A stretch of 64,000 nt of DNA from Curtobacterium luteum (GTDB lineage Bacteria; Actinomycetota; Actinomycetes; Actinomycetales; Microbacteriaceae), in assembly GCF_014646995.1 (NCBI RefSeq), contig NZ_BMOI01000005.1, forward strand, positions 1 through 64,000, in the 5' to 3' direction. The position numbers and the translations under genes were made by a program. Positions within the stretch are counted from its first letter, which is position 1. Each line of letters starts with the position of its first letter. Shown piece by piece: positions 26,341 through 35,169 of this stretch. The notes under the pieces were generated by a model. It had not been told where the DNA came from. It saw only the letters and a program-made list of their open reading frames with translations, and did no database searches.

Positions 26341-26553
26341 TCACTCGACGTGGTCGGACGGTTCCTCGGTCTCGACGCCGGTCTCGGCCGCGCGGTCGCG
26401 GAGGTGGTCGGCCATGGATGCCGCGCCCTCGTGACCGTGGTCGTGCTCGACCTGCTCGATGAGGCCGTGGAGCTTCTCCTCGTTGGTCGCCTCCTCGGCG
26501 CCGTCCATGACGGGGTGGTGCTGTTCTTCGGGTTCTCCGTGGTGTTCACTCAT
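26341..26553 (-). CDS. Hypothetical 70-aa His/Glu-rich protein
   Basis: The ATG at 26553 gives a 70-residue, strongly acidic, His-rich protein (MSEHHGEPEEQHHPVMDGAE onward) with a central helix (NEEKLHGLIEQVEHDHGHEGAASMADHL). There is no signal peptide or membrane span. Similar small acidic proteins are common and uncharacterised in Microbacteriaceae; no family is assigned. The gene is divergent from the 87-aa gene, with a 63-bp gap that must hold both promoters. Confidence 0.6.
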   Translation of the reverse strand: MSEHHGEPEEQHHPVMDGAEEATNEEKLHGLIEQVEHDHGHEGAASMADHLRDRAAETGVETEEPSDHVE

Positions 26554-26616
26554 GCGCGGGACCGTACGCGCCGTGACCCTGGGGTCGGGGTACACCGCAC
26601 TCCGTATGCTCGCAAC

Positions 26617-26880
26617 ATGGCTGACTTCACCGCTGACCAGGCCGCCGTCGTCCGGATCACGCGTACCGAGGAGGGGCGGTGGGACCTCGCCGTCGTGAGC
26701 GACAGCGGCGTCGCGATGGGTCGTGGCGTGTACCTCTTCGACGCCGAGCACGACGACGAGATGGACGAGATCGCCGCCGCACGCGAGTTCGTCGGCCAGT
26801 ACGGTTTCGACTTCGCGCCGGACACCGTGCAGGAGGAGGCACCGGACACGTTCTGGGCGCCGCTCGTCGCCGCGGGGTGA
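26617..26880 (+). CDS. Hypothetical 87-aa acidic protein
   Basis: From ATG 26617 the frame gives an acidic 87-residue soluble protein (MADFTADQAAVVRITRTEEG onward). The beta-rich N-terminus is followed by a helix (DEMDEIAAAREFVGQYGFDF). It ends three bases before the stop codon of the convergent VOC gene, so the two transcripts run into each other. No family is recognised; single-domain size and composition suggest a small cytoplasmic alpha/beta protein. Confidence 0.6.
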   Translation: MADFTADQAAVVRITRTEEGRWDLAVVSDSGVAMGRGVYLFDAEHDDEMDEIAAAREFVGQYGFDFAPDTVQEEAPDTFWAPLVAAG

Positions 26881-26883
26881 GGG

Positions 26884-27318
26884 TCAGTCGAGGCAGAACT
26901 CGTTGCCCTCGACGTCCTGCATCACGATGCACGATTCGTTCATGCCGTCCGCCGTCATGCGCCGGACCTGGGTCGCGCCGAGGGCCACCAGCCGTGCGCT
27001 CTCGGCGTCGAGGGCGGCCAGGCGCGCTGATCCGACCAACCCCGTGCCGACCCGGACGTCGAGGTGCACCCGGTTCTTGACGACCTTGTCCTCCGGGACG
27101 CGCTGGAAGAACAGCCGGGGGCCGATGCCGTTCGGGTCGTGGCAGGCGAACGCCGATCCCTGGTGTCCGGGCGGGAGCGACGCGTCGAACGCCGCCCAGT
27201 CCGCGAAGCCCGGTGGTGGCGGCGGGATGACGTAGCCGAGGACCGCGCACCAGAACCGTGCGACGCGCTCCGGCTCCGCGCAGTCGAAGGTCACCTGGAC
27301 CTGGCGCACGACGCTCAT
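26884..27318 (-). CDS. VOC-superfamily (glyoxalase-like) protein
   Basis: A 144-residue protein with the paired beta-alpha-beta-beta-beta units of the vicinal oxygen chelate fold. Features include VTFDCAEPERVARFWCAVLGY at the start, KNRVHLDVRV in the middle and MQDVEGNEFCLD at the end, where the His and Glu could serve as metal ligands. Members act as isomerases, dioxygenases or resistance proteins, so the role is open. The start ATG overlaps the stop of the upstream VOC gene (ATGA), indicating a coupled two-gene operon. Confidence 0.82.
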   Translation of the reverse strand: MSVVRQVQVTFDCAEPERVARFWCAVLGYVIPPPPPGFADWAAFDASLPPGHQGSAFACHDPNGIGPRLFFQRVPEDKVVKNRVHLDVRVGTGLVGSARLAALDAESARLVALGATQVRRMTADGMNESCIVMQDVEGNEFCLD

Positions 27319-27800
27319 GCGTCGGAGTCCGACCCCGAGGGTGTCCCGGCCCCGGCCCCGGCCCCGGCCCCGGCCCCGGCCCCGGTGTCCGCCACCGCCG
27401 CCGCCTCGTACCCGATGAGCCACGTGACGCCGAACGCGTCGCGCACCTGCCCGTCCCAGTCGCCCCACGGACGGCGTTGCAGCGGGTCGAGCACGACGCC
27501 GTCGACCGAGAGCGCCTCGAACCACCGGGTCAGTGTCTCCGGGTCGGCCGCGCCGAGCAGGGAGAACAGCAACCCCGACGAGCTGAACGACTCCTCGCCC
27601 TCGGCGGTGTCGGCCGCGAACAGCTCCAGGTCGCCGGCCAGCTGCCCGTGCGCGACCGCGTCGGGAGGGCCGTCGGTGCGGCCGAAGTCGCGGTAGGTGG
27701 CGGTGCGGACCTCGCCGCCGAAGACCTCGGACCACCGCTCGAGGGCGGCCCGAGCGGTGCCCGGGAACTGGAAGTACGGCGACGGACCCTTGGCGCGCAT
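27315..27800 (-). CDS. VOC/PhnB-like protein with Gly-Ala repeat tail
   Basis: A 161-residue protein of the PhnB/3-demethylubiquinone-methyltransferase-like branch of the VOC fold (SPYFQFPGTARAALERWSEVFGGEV, then DAFGVTWLIGYE). The function of this branch is mostly unknown. After the domain the tail is an alternating Gly-Ala tract encoded by six exact CCCGGC hexamers (27345-27380, plus strand). The tail would be unstructured and its length could drift in frame. It is translationally coupled to the following VOC gene. Confidence 0.8.
   Translation of the reverse strand: MRAKGPSPYFQFPGTARAALERWSEVFGGEVRTATYRDFGRTDGPPDAVAHGQLAGDLELFAADTAEGEESFSSSGLLFSLLGAADPETLTRWFEALSVDGVVLDPLQRRPWGDWDGQVRDAFGVTWLIGYEAAAVADTGAGAGAGAGAGAGTPSGSDSDA
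27345..27380 (+). repeat. (CCCGGC)6 hexanucleotide microsatellite
   Basis: Six perfect CCCGGC units, with a near-match on the right, lie inside the 3' end of the PhnB-like gene and encode a Gly-Ala tract on the minus strand. Because the unit is six bases, changes in copy number keep the reading frame. Confidence 0.95.
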
Positions 27801-27977
27801 GCTGGGAGGGTACCGCTGGTGCCATCGGGCCGGAAGCGGTCGTGCCGAGCTTCCTGGTGCCTCCTGGCAGTCCTGGTCCGCGGAGCCCGGTGTTCGCGAA
27901 CCGGAACTGCCACGGCGCGGCGAGGCGTCGCGGTCATCCGCGGCTCGGAGGCTCCTCCGGGCGCCGCGGGGCCGGCG

Positions 27978-28577
27978 TCAGGCCGTCGCGAGCGCAGCCA
28001 TCTCGGCCACGACGGCACGGAGCCGCTCCCCGAGCTCGGCGGCGCTGCGCACCGTGTCGCGGTGCGCGACCTCGGACAGCGCGGACATCACGAGCGTGAC
28101 CACCGTGCGGGCGGTCTGCTCGTCCGTCCGGGTCGTGAGGACCGCGAGCATGGCGTGCCGCGAGTCCGCCATCCACCGCATCACCGTCGGCGTCATCTCG
28201 GGGCGGTGCACGAGGAGTTCCTTCGTCCGGCTCCGGTCGGACGGCAGCGGGACGCTCCGCGCGACGAGCGTGCACACGTCGTCCACGAGCCGCCCCTCAC
28301 CGTCGCGGAACGCCTCGGCGACGCGGTCCGGCGTGACGACGGTGTCGAGCCCGAGCGCAGCGTGCGCCTTCGACGTGAAGTAGTTGAAGAACGTCCGCGG
28401 CGACACATCGGCGTCGGCGCAGATCTGCTCGACCGTGACGCCGTCGAGCCCGTGCTCGAGGACACGGCCGAGGGCGGCGTCGTGGATGGCCTGCCGGGTC
28501 TGCTGCTTCTTGCGTTCGCGGAGGGTGCAGGGCCCGGGGTCGACGACGGTGTCGAGTGCGGGCGCCGGGGTGGTCAC
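27978..28577 (-). CDS. TetR-family transcriptional regulator
   Basis: A 199-residue regulator from GTG 28577, with CAGGAG upstream at good spacing; the longer open frame enters non-coding DNA. The helix-turn-helix is at about residues 22-65 (QAIHDAALGRVLEHGLDGVT, ICADADVSPRTFFNYFTSK). It lies 89 bases downstream of the exporter gene on the same strand, with a strong hairpin between them, so it may have its own promoter. Neighbourhood suggests control of the exporter or of a second efflux target. The 177-bp gap to its right-hand side (27801-27977) shows nothing. Confidence 0.87.
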   Translation of the reverse strand: MTTPAPALDTVVDPGPCTLRERKKQQTRQAIHDAALGRVLEHGLDGVTVEQICADADVSPRTFFNYFTSKAHAALGLDTVVTPDRVAEAFRDGEGRLVDDVCTLVARSVPLPSDRSRTKELLVHRPEMTPTVMRWMADSRHAMLAVLTTRTDEQTARTVVTLVMSALSEVAHRDTVRSAAELGERLRAVVAEMAALATA

Positions 28578-28622
28578 GAGGGTGCTCCTGACGAGGTCGT
28601 TTGTTGGTGGTGGGGGGGTGTC

Positions 28623-28660
28623 GGGCCGTCCGTCCACGTTGCGACCCGGACGGACGGCCC
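28623..28660. terminator. Hairpin terminator of the exporter gene
   Basis: GGGCCGTCCGTCC (28623-28635) pairs perfectly with 28648-28660 across a 12-base loop, just past the exporter stop codon (minus strand) and before the TetR gene. Confidence 0.7.
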
Positions 28661-28666
28661 GGTCGG

Positions 28667-30833
28667 TCACCGGCGGGTCGGGGTGGACCCGGTCGTCGGT
28701 GCGGACGTGACCGGCACGGAGCCCGTCATCGGTCCGGTGAAGGACCCGGCCTCGGCGGCGGCGAGACCGGCCTCGGCCTCCAGCTCCGCCTCGGCGGACA
28801 GGTCGGCCCGCTCCTGCAGCGCTGAACGCTGCCGCAGCGGCGGCACCCGGAAGAACCAGGTGAGCACGAACGCGAGGAGGATCACACCGAGCCCGACCCA
28901 GTAGATCGTCACCGACGAGGCGTTGAAGCCCGCCATGAACGGCCGCGTGAGTCGGCTGTCCGCACCGGTCAGGAACGAGGTGTCGTTCGCGCTCGACGCG
29001 GTGTCGCTCGTGCCCGATCCGTCCTCGATCTTCTTCGCCAGTGCCGGGGTGAGCTGGTCGACCCAGTACGAGCGCTGGGAGGCGTTCGACCAGTCGACGG
29101 AGACGGTGCCGTCCTGGACGGTGGCGTGCGCCTCGTCCGCGACGGCGGCGAGGGCCTGCTGCTCGGCGGCGGGGGTGGCCGCGGCGACCTGCTGGTCGAT
29201 GACCTGCTGCGCTGCGGCGGCGGGCACCGCGCCCGCGGCGACCTGCTGCTGGACGGCCGCGGTCACCTGTTCCGTGACCGCAGCGTCGGCAGCGGTCGTC
29301 GCCTGCGCCGAGGCGTCGTCGAGCTTCGCCTGCACGCCGTCCTCGAGCGGGTTCACGATCGGCGTCCAGATCTTGTCCATGACGCCGCGGTTCTCCGCGG
29401 CCGAGGCCACCGTCGGGTTCGTCGCGGCTCCGAGCGCCGCGGAGAGGTCCTTCTGGTTCGCCGTCGCGTGCAGGATGTTCGCCGGCATCACGGAGAACAG
29501 CACGGAGAGCAGCACCGCGGTGCCGAGTGTGCCGCCGATCTGGCGGAAGAACGTGGCCGACGACGTCGCCACACCCATGTCCCGCGCCTCGACGGACCCC
29601 TGCGACGCGAGCGTCAGCGACTGCATCACCGAGCCGAGGCCGAGGCCGATCAGGAACATCCCGATCATGAGGAACCAGAGCGGCTTGTCGATCGTCATGA
29701 AGGTGAGGACGACGTAGCCGGTCGACACGAGGAACGTGCCGATCACCGGGAAGATCCGGTAGCGGCCGACCCGGGCCACGATCTGACCGGACGTGATCGA
29801 GGCGATCATCAGGCCACCGACGAGCGGCAGGGTCGCGAAGCCGGACTCGGTCGGGGTCAGGCCGACGACGATCTGCAGGTAGAGCGGGATGGTCAGCATG
29901 GCGCCGAACATCGCGAAGCCGACGAGGAACCCGATCACGGTGGCCATCGAGAACGTGCCGGAGCGGAACAGCTTCAGCGGGATGATCGCCGCGTCGCCCA
30001 TCTTCGACTCGACGAGCAGCAGCCCGACCAGTCCGACGACGCCGATGACGTAGCAGGCCACGGCAGCCGGCGAGCCCCAGCCCCAGGTGCGGCCCTGCTC
30101 GGCGACGAGGAGCAGCGGGACGAGCGTGACGATGACCGCGGTCGCACCCCACCAGTCGACGACCGGCTTGTCGGACCCGCCGTGCACCTTCGGCAGGTGC
30201 AGGAAGACGATGACCATGATCAGCGCCGCGATGCCGATCGGCACGTTGATGAGGAGCACCCAGCGCCAGCCCGTGATCCACAGGATCTCGGAGGAGCCGG
30301 CGAGCAGACCGCCGATGAGCGGCCCGATCACGGAGGAGATGCCGAAGACCGCGAGGAAGTAGCCCTGGTACTTCGCACGCTCCCGGGGGGGCGAGGATGT
30401 CGCCCATGATCGCCAGGGGGAGCGACATGAGCGCACCGGCGCCGATGCCCTGCACGGCCCGGAAGCCGGCGAGCATGATCATCGAGGTCGATATGGACGA
30501 CAGGACGGCGCCGAGGATGAAGACGACGATGCCGAAGATGTAGAGCGGCCGGCGGCCGAAGATGTCGGAGAGCTTGCCGTAGATGGGCGTGGCGATCGTG
30601 GAGGTGATGAGGTACGCCGTCGTGACCCAGGCCTGCTGGTCGAGCCCGTGCAGGTCGTCACCGATCGTCCGGATCGCGGTGCCGAAGACGGTCTGGCCGA
30701 GCGACGACAGGAACATGCCCGCCATCAGGCCGTAGATGACGAGGAGGATCTGGCGGTGGGTCATCAGCGGCTGCTGACCGGCCCCACCTGCGGCCGCGGG
30801 GGCCTGCACCGAGACGGGTGCGGTGGCTGTCAT
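28667..30833 (-). pseudogene. DHA2-type (14-helix) MFS drug exporter, frameshifted in a G7 run
   Basis: ATG 30833 has AAGGAG upstream. The first 149 residues (to AIMGDILAP) and the remainder (RERAKYQGYFLAVFGISSVI to the stop at 28667) lie in different frames; removing one base from the seven-G run at 30385-30391 restores a protein of about 721 residues. The text is a 14-helix multidrug exporter with motif A (YGKLSDIFGRRP) and motif C-like residues. Between the last two helices is an unusual Ala/Gln-rich external loop of about 190 residues (TAAVQQQVAAGAVPAAAAQQ). The homopolymer indel could be a sequencing error; there is no other decay. It is divergent from a MarR gene. Confidence 0.88.
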
Positions 30834-30893
30834 CGAGCTCCTTGGATCAAGCTGCGCGAACCGGGGTTACGCGCTGTGAAAGTTTGCAGACCG

Positions 30894-30927
30894 CGCAACG
30901 ATACATCCGTTGCGTTCTGGAAGCAAC
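30894..30927. promoter_or_regulatory. MarR operator(s) between exporter and MarR gene
   Basis: A perfect 7-bp inverted repeat, CGCAACG (30894-30900) and CGTTGCG (30908-30914), overlaps a second one, GTTGC (30909-30913) and GCAAC (30923-30927). Both lie in the 119-bp divergent gap in front of the MarR start, a typical arrangement for autorepression and control of the exporter. Confidence 0.65.
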
Positions 30928-30952
30928 TAAATCCTCCGGGTACGCTGGCGCA

Positions 30953-31429
30953 GTGAACGAGGACCGGGCCGCCGCCGAGCGACTCCTGCGATCCCAGCTC
31001 GACCGACTCTGGGTCCGGCAGACGATCCGCGCATCGCTCATCGAGTCGCGCGGGGGGCTCGACCCGACGGCGCGGGTGATCCTGCGAGCCGTCGAGCACA
31101 TCGGTGCCGTGCGCTCCACGGCGATCGCCGACGCGACCGGGCTGTCGCGGCCGGTCATCAGCCGCCGGGTGGCGTCCCTCGTCGACGCCGGCTTCCTCTC
31201 GACCGCGCCGGACCCGGCGGACGGCCGCGCGGCGCTCCTCTCGCTCGCGCCGCTCGGCGTCGAGGTCCTCGACCAGCTGGACCTCGCCGGCGCCGAGGTG
31301 TTCGACGACCTCACCGGGGTCTTCGCCGCGGAGGAGCTCCGGCAGCTGGCCGGGCTGCTCGAACGGCTCAACGACCAGGCCGACGTCCTGTTCGGGGTGG
31401 GCGCGGCTGCACGCGACGCGGCCTCCTGA
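30953..31429 (+). CDS. MarR-family transcriptional regulator
   Basis: A 158-residue winged-helix protein from GTG 30953; the frame is open upstream but crosses the operator. The DNA-binding core reads STAIADATGLSRPVISRRVA followed by a wing with the family motif DPADGRAALLSLAPLG (D-x-R type). Flanking helices form the dimer. Divergence from the MFS exporter and the overlapping palindromes point to ligand-relieved repression of drug efflux. A palindrome-family terminator follows at 31468-31503. Confidence 0.92.
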   Translation: MNEDRAAAERLLRSQLDRLWVRQTIRASLIESRGGLDPTARVILRAVEHIGAVRSTAIADATGLSRPVISRRVASLVDAGFLSTAPDPADGRAALLSLAPLGVEVLDQLDLAGAEVFDDLTGVFAAEELRQLAGLLERLNDQADVLFGVGAAARDAAS

Positions 31430-31467
31430 CCGCGCGTCGCGTCAGCGCGGCGTCACCACGGGACGGA

Positions 31468-31503
31468 CTGGAGGCGCGGTGCGGGCCCGCCCCGCGCCTC
31501 CAG
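31468..31503. terminator. Palindrome-family terminator
   Basis: CTGGAGGCGCGG (31468-31479) pairs with CCGCGCCTCCAG (31492-31503), with further C/G pairing in the loop. It lies between the MarR and helicase genes, both on the plus strand. Confidence 0.65.
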
Positions 31504-31564
31504 GCCGGTGGAGGGTACGCCGCGCATTCACTCTCCGTGCCACATCCGGGATACCGTTCTCCCC

Positions 31565-33439
31565 ATGAGCACCGAGAACACCAGCACTGCCGAGACCGTC
31601 GACGAGGGGCCCGTGGTGACCTTCGCCGACCTCGGCCTGAGTGACCAGGTGCTCAAGGCCGTCAAGGACATCGGCTACGAGACGCCGTCCGCGATCCAGG
31701 AAGCCACCATCCCGACGCTCCTCGAGGGCCGCGACGTCGTCGGTCTCGCGCAGACCGGTACCGGCAAGACCGCCGCGTTCGCGCTGCCGATCCTGTCGCG
31801 GATGGAGTCCGGCGCGAAGGTGCCGCAGGCCCTCGTGCTGTCCCCGACGCGCGAGCTCGCGCTCCAGGTCTGCGAGGCCTTCGAGCAGTTCGCCTCGCAC
31901 ATGAAGCACGTGCACGTCCTGCCCGTGTACGGCGGTCAGGCGTACGGCGTGCAGCTCTCGGCGCTCCGTCGCGGCGTCGACGTCGTCGTCGGCACGCCCG
32001 GTCGCATCATGGACCACATCGCCAAGGGCACGCTCGACCTGTCCGAGCTGAAGTACCTCGTGCTCGACGAGGCCGACGAGATGCTCAAGATGGGCTTCGC
32101 CGAGGACGTCGAGACGATCCTCGCCGAGACGCCGGACGACAAGCAGGTCGCGCTGTTCTCGGCGACGATGCCCGCGCAGATCCGTCGCATCTCGCAGCAG
32201 TACCTCACGGACCCGGCCGAGATCACGGTCAAGACCAAGACGAAGACCGCGGCGAACATCACGCAGCGCTACCTCATGGTGTCGTACCCGCAGAAGGTCG
32301 ACGCCCTCACCCGCATCCTCGAGGTCGAGGACTTCGAGGGCATGATCATCTTCGTCCGCACCAAGAGCGAGACCGAGACGCTCGCCGAGAAGCTCCGCGC
32401 CCGCGGGTACGCCGCGGCCGCCATCAGCGGCGACGTCGCCCAGGCCCAGCGTGAGCGGACCGTGAACCAGCTGGAGTCCGGCAAGCTCGACATCCTCGTC
32501 GCCACCGACGTCGCTGCCCGTGGTCTCGACGTCGACCGCATCACGCACGTCGTGAACTTCGACATCCCGGTCGACATCGAGTCGTACGTCCACCGCATCG
32601 GCCGCACCGGTCGCGCCGGCCGCAAGGGCGACTCGATCAGCTTCGTCACGCCGCGTGAGCGCCGCCTGCTCTCCGCCATCGAGCGCCACACGAAGCAGCC
32701 GCTCACGCAGATGCAGCTCCCGACGATCGAGGACGTCAACGAGACGCGCCTGACCCGCTTCGACGACGCGATCACCGCGGCGCTCGAGCAGCAGGACCGC
32801 ATCTCGGCGTTCCGCGACGTCATCGCGCACTACGTCCGCAACCACGACGTGCCCGCCGAGGACGTCTCCGCGGCCCTCGCCGTGGTGGCGCAGGGGGACG
32901 ACCCGCTGCTGCTCGACCCGGAGTCGGACGAGCTCAGTGCTCGGGTCGGCCGGGACGGCGCTGCGGGTGCCCGCCGTGACCGGGACGACCGCGGTGACCG
33001 CGCCGACCGCGAGGACCGGGGTCCGCGTCGCTCGCAGCCGATGACGGCGTACCGCATCGAGGTCGGGCGTCGCCACCGGGTCGAGCCGCGCCAGATCGTC
33101 GGTGCGCTCGCCAACGAGGGCGGGCTGCGCCGTGACGACTTCGGCGCGATCCAGATCCGCCCGGACTTCTCCATCGTGGAGCTCCCGGCCGACATGGACG
33201 CGGGCGTGCTCGACCGGCTGTCGGACACCCGGATCAGCGGGAAGCTCATCGAGATCAAGCCGGACCGTCGTGGCGGTGGCGGTGGCGGCGGCGGTGGCCG
33301 TCGGTTCGACCGGGACGACCGGGGTCCGCGTGGCGGCGGTCGCTCGTACGACCGCGACGACCGGGGCCCGCGTGGCGGCGGTCGCTCGTACGACCGCGAC
33401 GACCGGGACGACCGCGGGGGCCGCAAGCCGCGCCACTGA
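31565..33439 (+). CDS. deaD: DEAD-box ATP-dependent RNA helicase (DeaD/CsdA type)
   Basis: A 624-residue helicase from ATG 31565. All core motifs are present: Q-motif (Phe20 to Gln45), Walker A AQTGTGKT (62-69), PTRELA, TPGR, DEAD (168-171), SAT (199-201), ARGLDV and HRIGRTGR. After the helicase core a DbpA-type RNA-binding domain (about 490-560; YRIEVGRRHRVEPRQIVGAL) and a Gly/Arg/Asp-rich tail (RGGGRSYDRDDRGPRGGG, repeated) follow. These proteins unwind structured RNA in ribosome assembly and mRNA turnover, especially in the cold. The tail repeats are encoded by near-identical DNA units (about 33307-33410). It is a monocistronic housekeeping gene. Confidence 0.97.
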   Translation: MSTENTSTAETVDEGPVVTFADLGLSDQVLKAVKDIGYETPSAIQEATIPTLLEGRDVVGLAQTGTGKTAAFALPILSRMESGAKVPQALVLSPTRELALQVCEAFEQFASHMKHVHVLPVYGGQAYGVQLSALRRGVDVVVGTPGRIMDHIAKGTLDLSELKYLVLDEADEMLKMGFAEDVETILAETPDDKQVALFSATMPAQIRRISQQYLTDPAEITVKTKTKTAANITQRYLMVSYPQKVDALTRILEVEDFEGMIIFVRTKSETETLAEKLRARGYAAAAISGDVAQAQRERTVNQLESGKLDILVATDVAARGLDVDRITHVVNFDIPVDIESYVHRIGRTGRAGRKGDSISFVTPRERRLLSAIERHTKQPLTQMQLPTIEDVNETRLTRFDDAITAALEQQDRISAFRDVIAHYVRNHDVPAEDVSAALAVVAQGDDPLLLDPESDELSARVGRDGAAGARRDRDDRGDRADREDRGPRRSQPMTAYRIEVGRRHRVEPRQIVGALANEGGLRRDDFGAIQIRPDFSIVELPADMDAGVLDRLSDTRISGKLIEIKPDRRGGGGGGGGGRRFDRDDRGPRGGGRSYDRDDRGPRGGGRSYDRDDRDDRGGRKPRH

Positions 33440-33777
33440 GTCGCGCCCGGTGCCGCGCCCGCCGCCCCGCCCGGTGCCGTCGTGCGCCGAGACTCGGCGT
33501 GGCCGACATGTCTCGCGCTCCGGGGCCCGAGACATGTCGGCCAGCCCGAGACTCGGGCACGCCAGCGCGAGACTCGGGCACGCCAGCGCGAGACTCGGGC
33601 ACGCCTGCGTCCGCCAGCGCCCGCCCGCGCGCCCTGCCCCGACCGCGCTTGCGGGGTCCCGCCAACCGCACGCCGACCCCGCATGATGGCCGCCGACCGT
33701 CCCACGCTCCGCGCCCGCGGTGCTTCGATGACCTGAGCCGTGGCCACCCGAAGGCCACGGGAACGAGGGGATCGATC
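33440..33777. repeat. 338-bp gap with a 15-bp-stem palindrome and three 21-bp direct repeats
   Basis: A perfect inverted repeat with 15-bp arms (33501-33515 and 33528-33542, GGCCGACATGTCTCG type) is followed by three 21-bp direct repeats beginning CGAGACTCGGGCACGCC at 33547, 33568 and 33589. The core around CGCGCTCCGG recurs at 43946-43972. It serves as the helicase terminator region at least. The rest of the gap, to the GAGGGG ribosome site at about 33765, shows nothing else. Confidence 0.75.
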
Positions 33778-35097
33778 GTGTACAGAGCAGTGCTCACCGC
33801 CGCAGCAGCCGCGGCGTTGGTGATCGGTGGCGTGACGCCCGCAGTGGCCGCCACGCCCGCGTCGAGGCTCCCCGGAGTCCCGACGTCCGTCCACGTCAGC
33901 GGCGCCGGCGACGCAGCCACGCTGACCTGGGGTGCGCCTCGGTCCGGCGGGGCCGTGCAGCACTGGCGTGTGTCGATCCGCCCGACCGAGGGGCAGCCCG
34001 GCAGCGGCACCGACGTCCTGCCCGCCACCGCCCGCTCGGACCGGTACGGCTGGATCCGGGCCGGCGTCCGCTACACGTTCTCGGTGCGGGCGGTCGGTGC
34101 GAAGGGCGACGGTCGCGCGGTCTCGGTCCGGTACACGGCCCCGGCCACGACGGCGGTCACGCAGTCCCTCTACGGTCTCGACGCGAGCGGCGCCGTGGTG
34201 CGGTTCCCGACGTCCGGGAGCGGCGCTCCGAAGACCGTCGCGAAGCACGGCGCCGGTTTCGCCGCGGACGACGTCGGCAACGTCTTCGTCCCGTCGAGCG
34301 ACGGCACGAAGCTCCTGCAGTACCCGGCCGACGGGGGAGCGGCGCGGGTCCTCGCGAGCGGACTGCACCTGACGAAGGACCTCCGTTCGGACGTCCCCGG
34401 CAACGTGTACTGGAAGGACTCGGTCACGGGGACGATCGTGAAGCTGCCGATCGGCGGCGGCGTCCCGAAGACGATCCTGCCGTCCACCGGCACGGCGTGG
34501 ACGGTCGGGCGTGACGGCACGGTCTCGACCTTCACGACCACCGCGAACGGCGGCACGGTGGTCAGCCGGAGCGTGCACGGCGACGTGACCACCCGGACCG
34601 TCGCGAACGCCGAGCAGCAGCCCATCGGCTACTTCGGCGGGCTCCTCGCCGACGGCCAGGGGACCCTGTACGTCGACTACCGCGCGTTCGGCGGCAGCGC
34701 CTACAACGGCTTCTGGTCGCTCGCGCCCGGCTCCTCGACGCTCGTGAAGGTCAGCACGCGGACCGCGTACCAGTTCAGCGCGACGAACGACGACTCCCTG
34801 CTGCTCGGTCAGTCCGCCGGGTGGTGCGCCGCCATCTCCGAGGCGGACCCGTTCCACCCCTGCACCGCCGACCACGCGGTGGCGCACCTGTTCGTGCAGG
34901 ACGCCTCCGGGGCGACCGAGGACCTCGCCGTCACCGGCGGCCCGAAGGTCTGGACGAACGGGTTCTACCCGAGTGCCGCGGACTCCGCCGGCGACCTGTT
35001 CGTCGACGCCGACTCCGGCCTGTGGCGGATCCCCGCCGAGGGCGGGGCCGCGCAGCGACTCGCGATGGGGCAGTACGACCGGCTCCTCGCGATCTGA
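33778..35097 (+). CDS. Secreted fibronectin-III / beta-propeller-like protein
   Basis: A 439-residue exported protein from GTG 33778 with GAGGGG upstream. The signal peptide (VLTAAAAAALVIGGVTPAVA) ends near residue 25. A fibronectin type III domain follows (about 32-120; TSVHVSGAGDAATLTWGAPR), then about 300 residues of repeated beta-strand units with the patterns LYGLDASGAVVRFP, NVYWKDSVTGTIVKLP and DLFVDADSGLWRIP, suggestive of an NHL/SMP-30-like beta-propeller. Two Cys (WCAAIS, HPCTAD) could form a disulfide. It has no anchor, so it is probably secreted. Function is unknown; a binding or adhesion role would suit this architecture. Confidence 0.75.
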   Translation: MYRAVLTAAAAAALVIGGVTPAVAATPASRLPGVPTSVHVSGAGDAATLTWGAPRSGGAVQHWRVSIRPTEGQPGSGTDVLPATARSDRYGWIRAGVRYTFSVRAVGAKGDGRAVSVRYTAPATTAVTQSLYGLDASGAVVRFPTSGSGAPKTVAKHGAGFAADDVGNVFVPSSDGTKLLQYPADGGAARVLASGLHLTKDLRSDVPGNVYWKDSVTGTIVKLPIGGGVPKTILPSTGTAWTVGRDGTVSTFTTTANGGTVVSRSVHGDVTTRTVANAEQQPIGYFGGLLADGQGTLYVDYRAFGGSAYNGFWSLAPGSSTLVKVSTRTAYQFSATNDDSLLLGQSAGWCAAISEADPFHPCTADHAVAHLFVQDASGATEDLAVTGGPKVWTNGFYPSAADSAGDLFVDADSGLWRIPAEGGAAQRLAMGQYDRLLAI

Positions 35098-35106
35098 CGC
35101 GACCGA

Positions 35107-35156
35107 CGACGGACGGGAGGCGCGGTGCCGGCTGGCACCGCGCCTCCCGTCCGTCG
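35107..35156. terminator. Palindrome-family bidirectional terminator
   Basis: A perfect 23-bp stem (35107-35129 with 35134-35156) closed by a GGCT tetraloop, between the convergent propeller-like and LAFTG-anchored genes. It is the cleanest member of the GGACGGGAGGCGCGG family. Confidence 0.8.
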
Positions 35157-35169
35157 CGCGCCGCGTGGA

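Noticed and set aside
31442..33535. A 697-residue minus-strand frame opposite the helicase
   Set aside because: Antisense shadow of the DEAD-box gene; contains repeated RDD/RGG-complement text only.
33488..33609. Direct repeats considered as a CRISPR array
   Set aside because: Copies abut with a 21-bp period and have no unique spacers; no cas genes are nearby.
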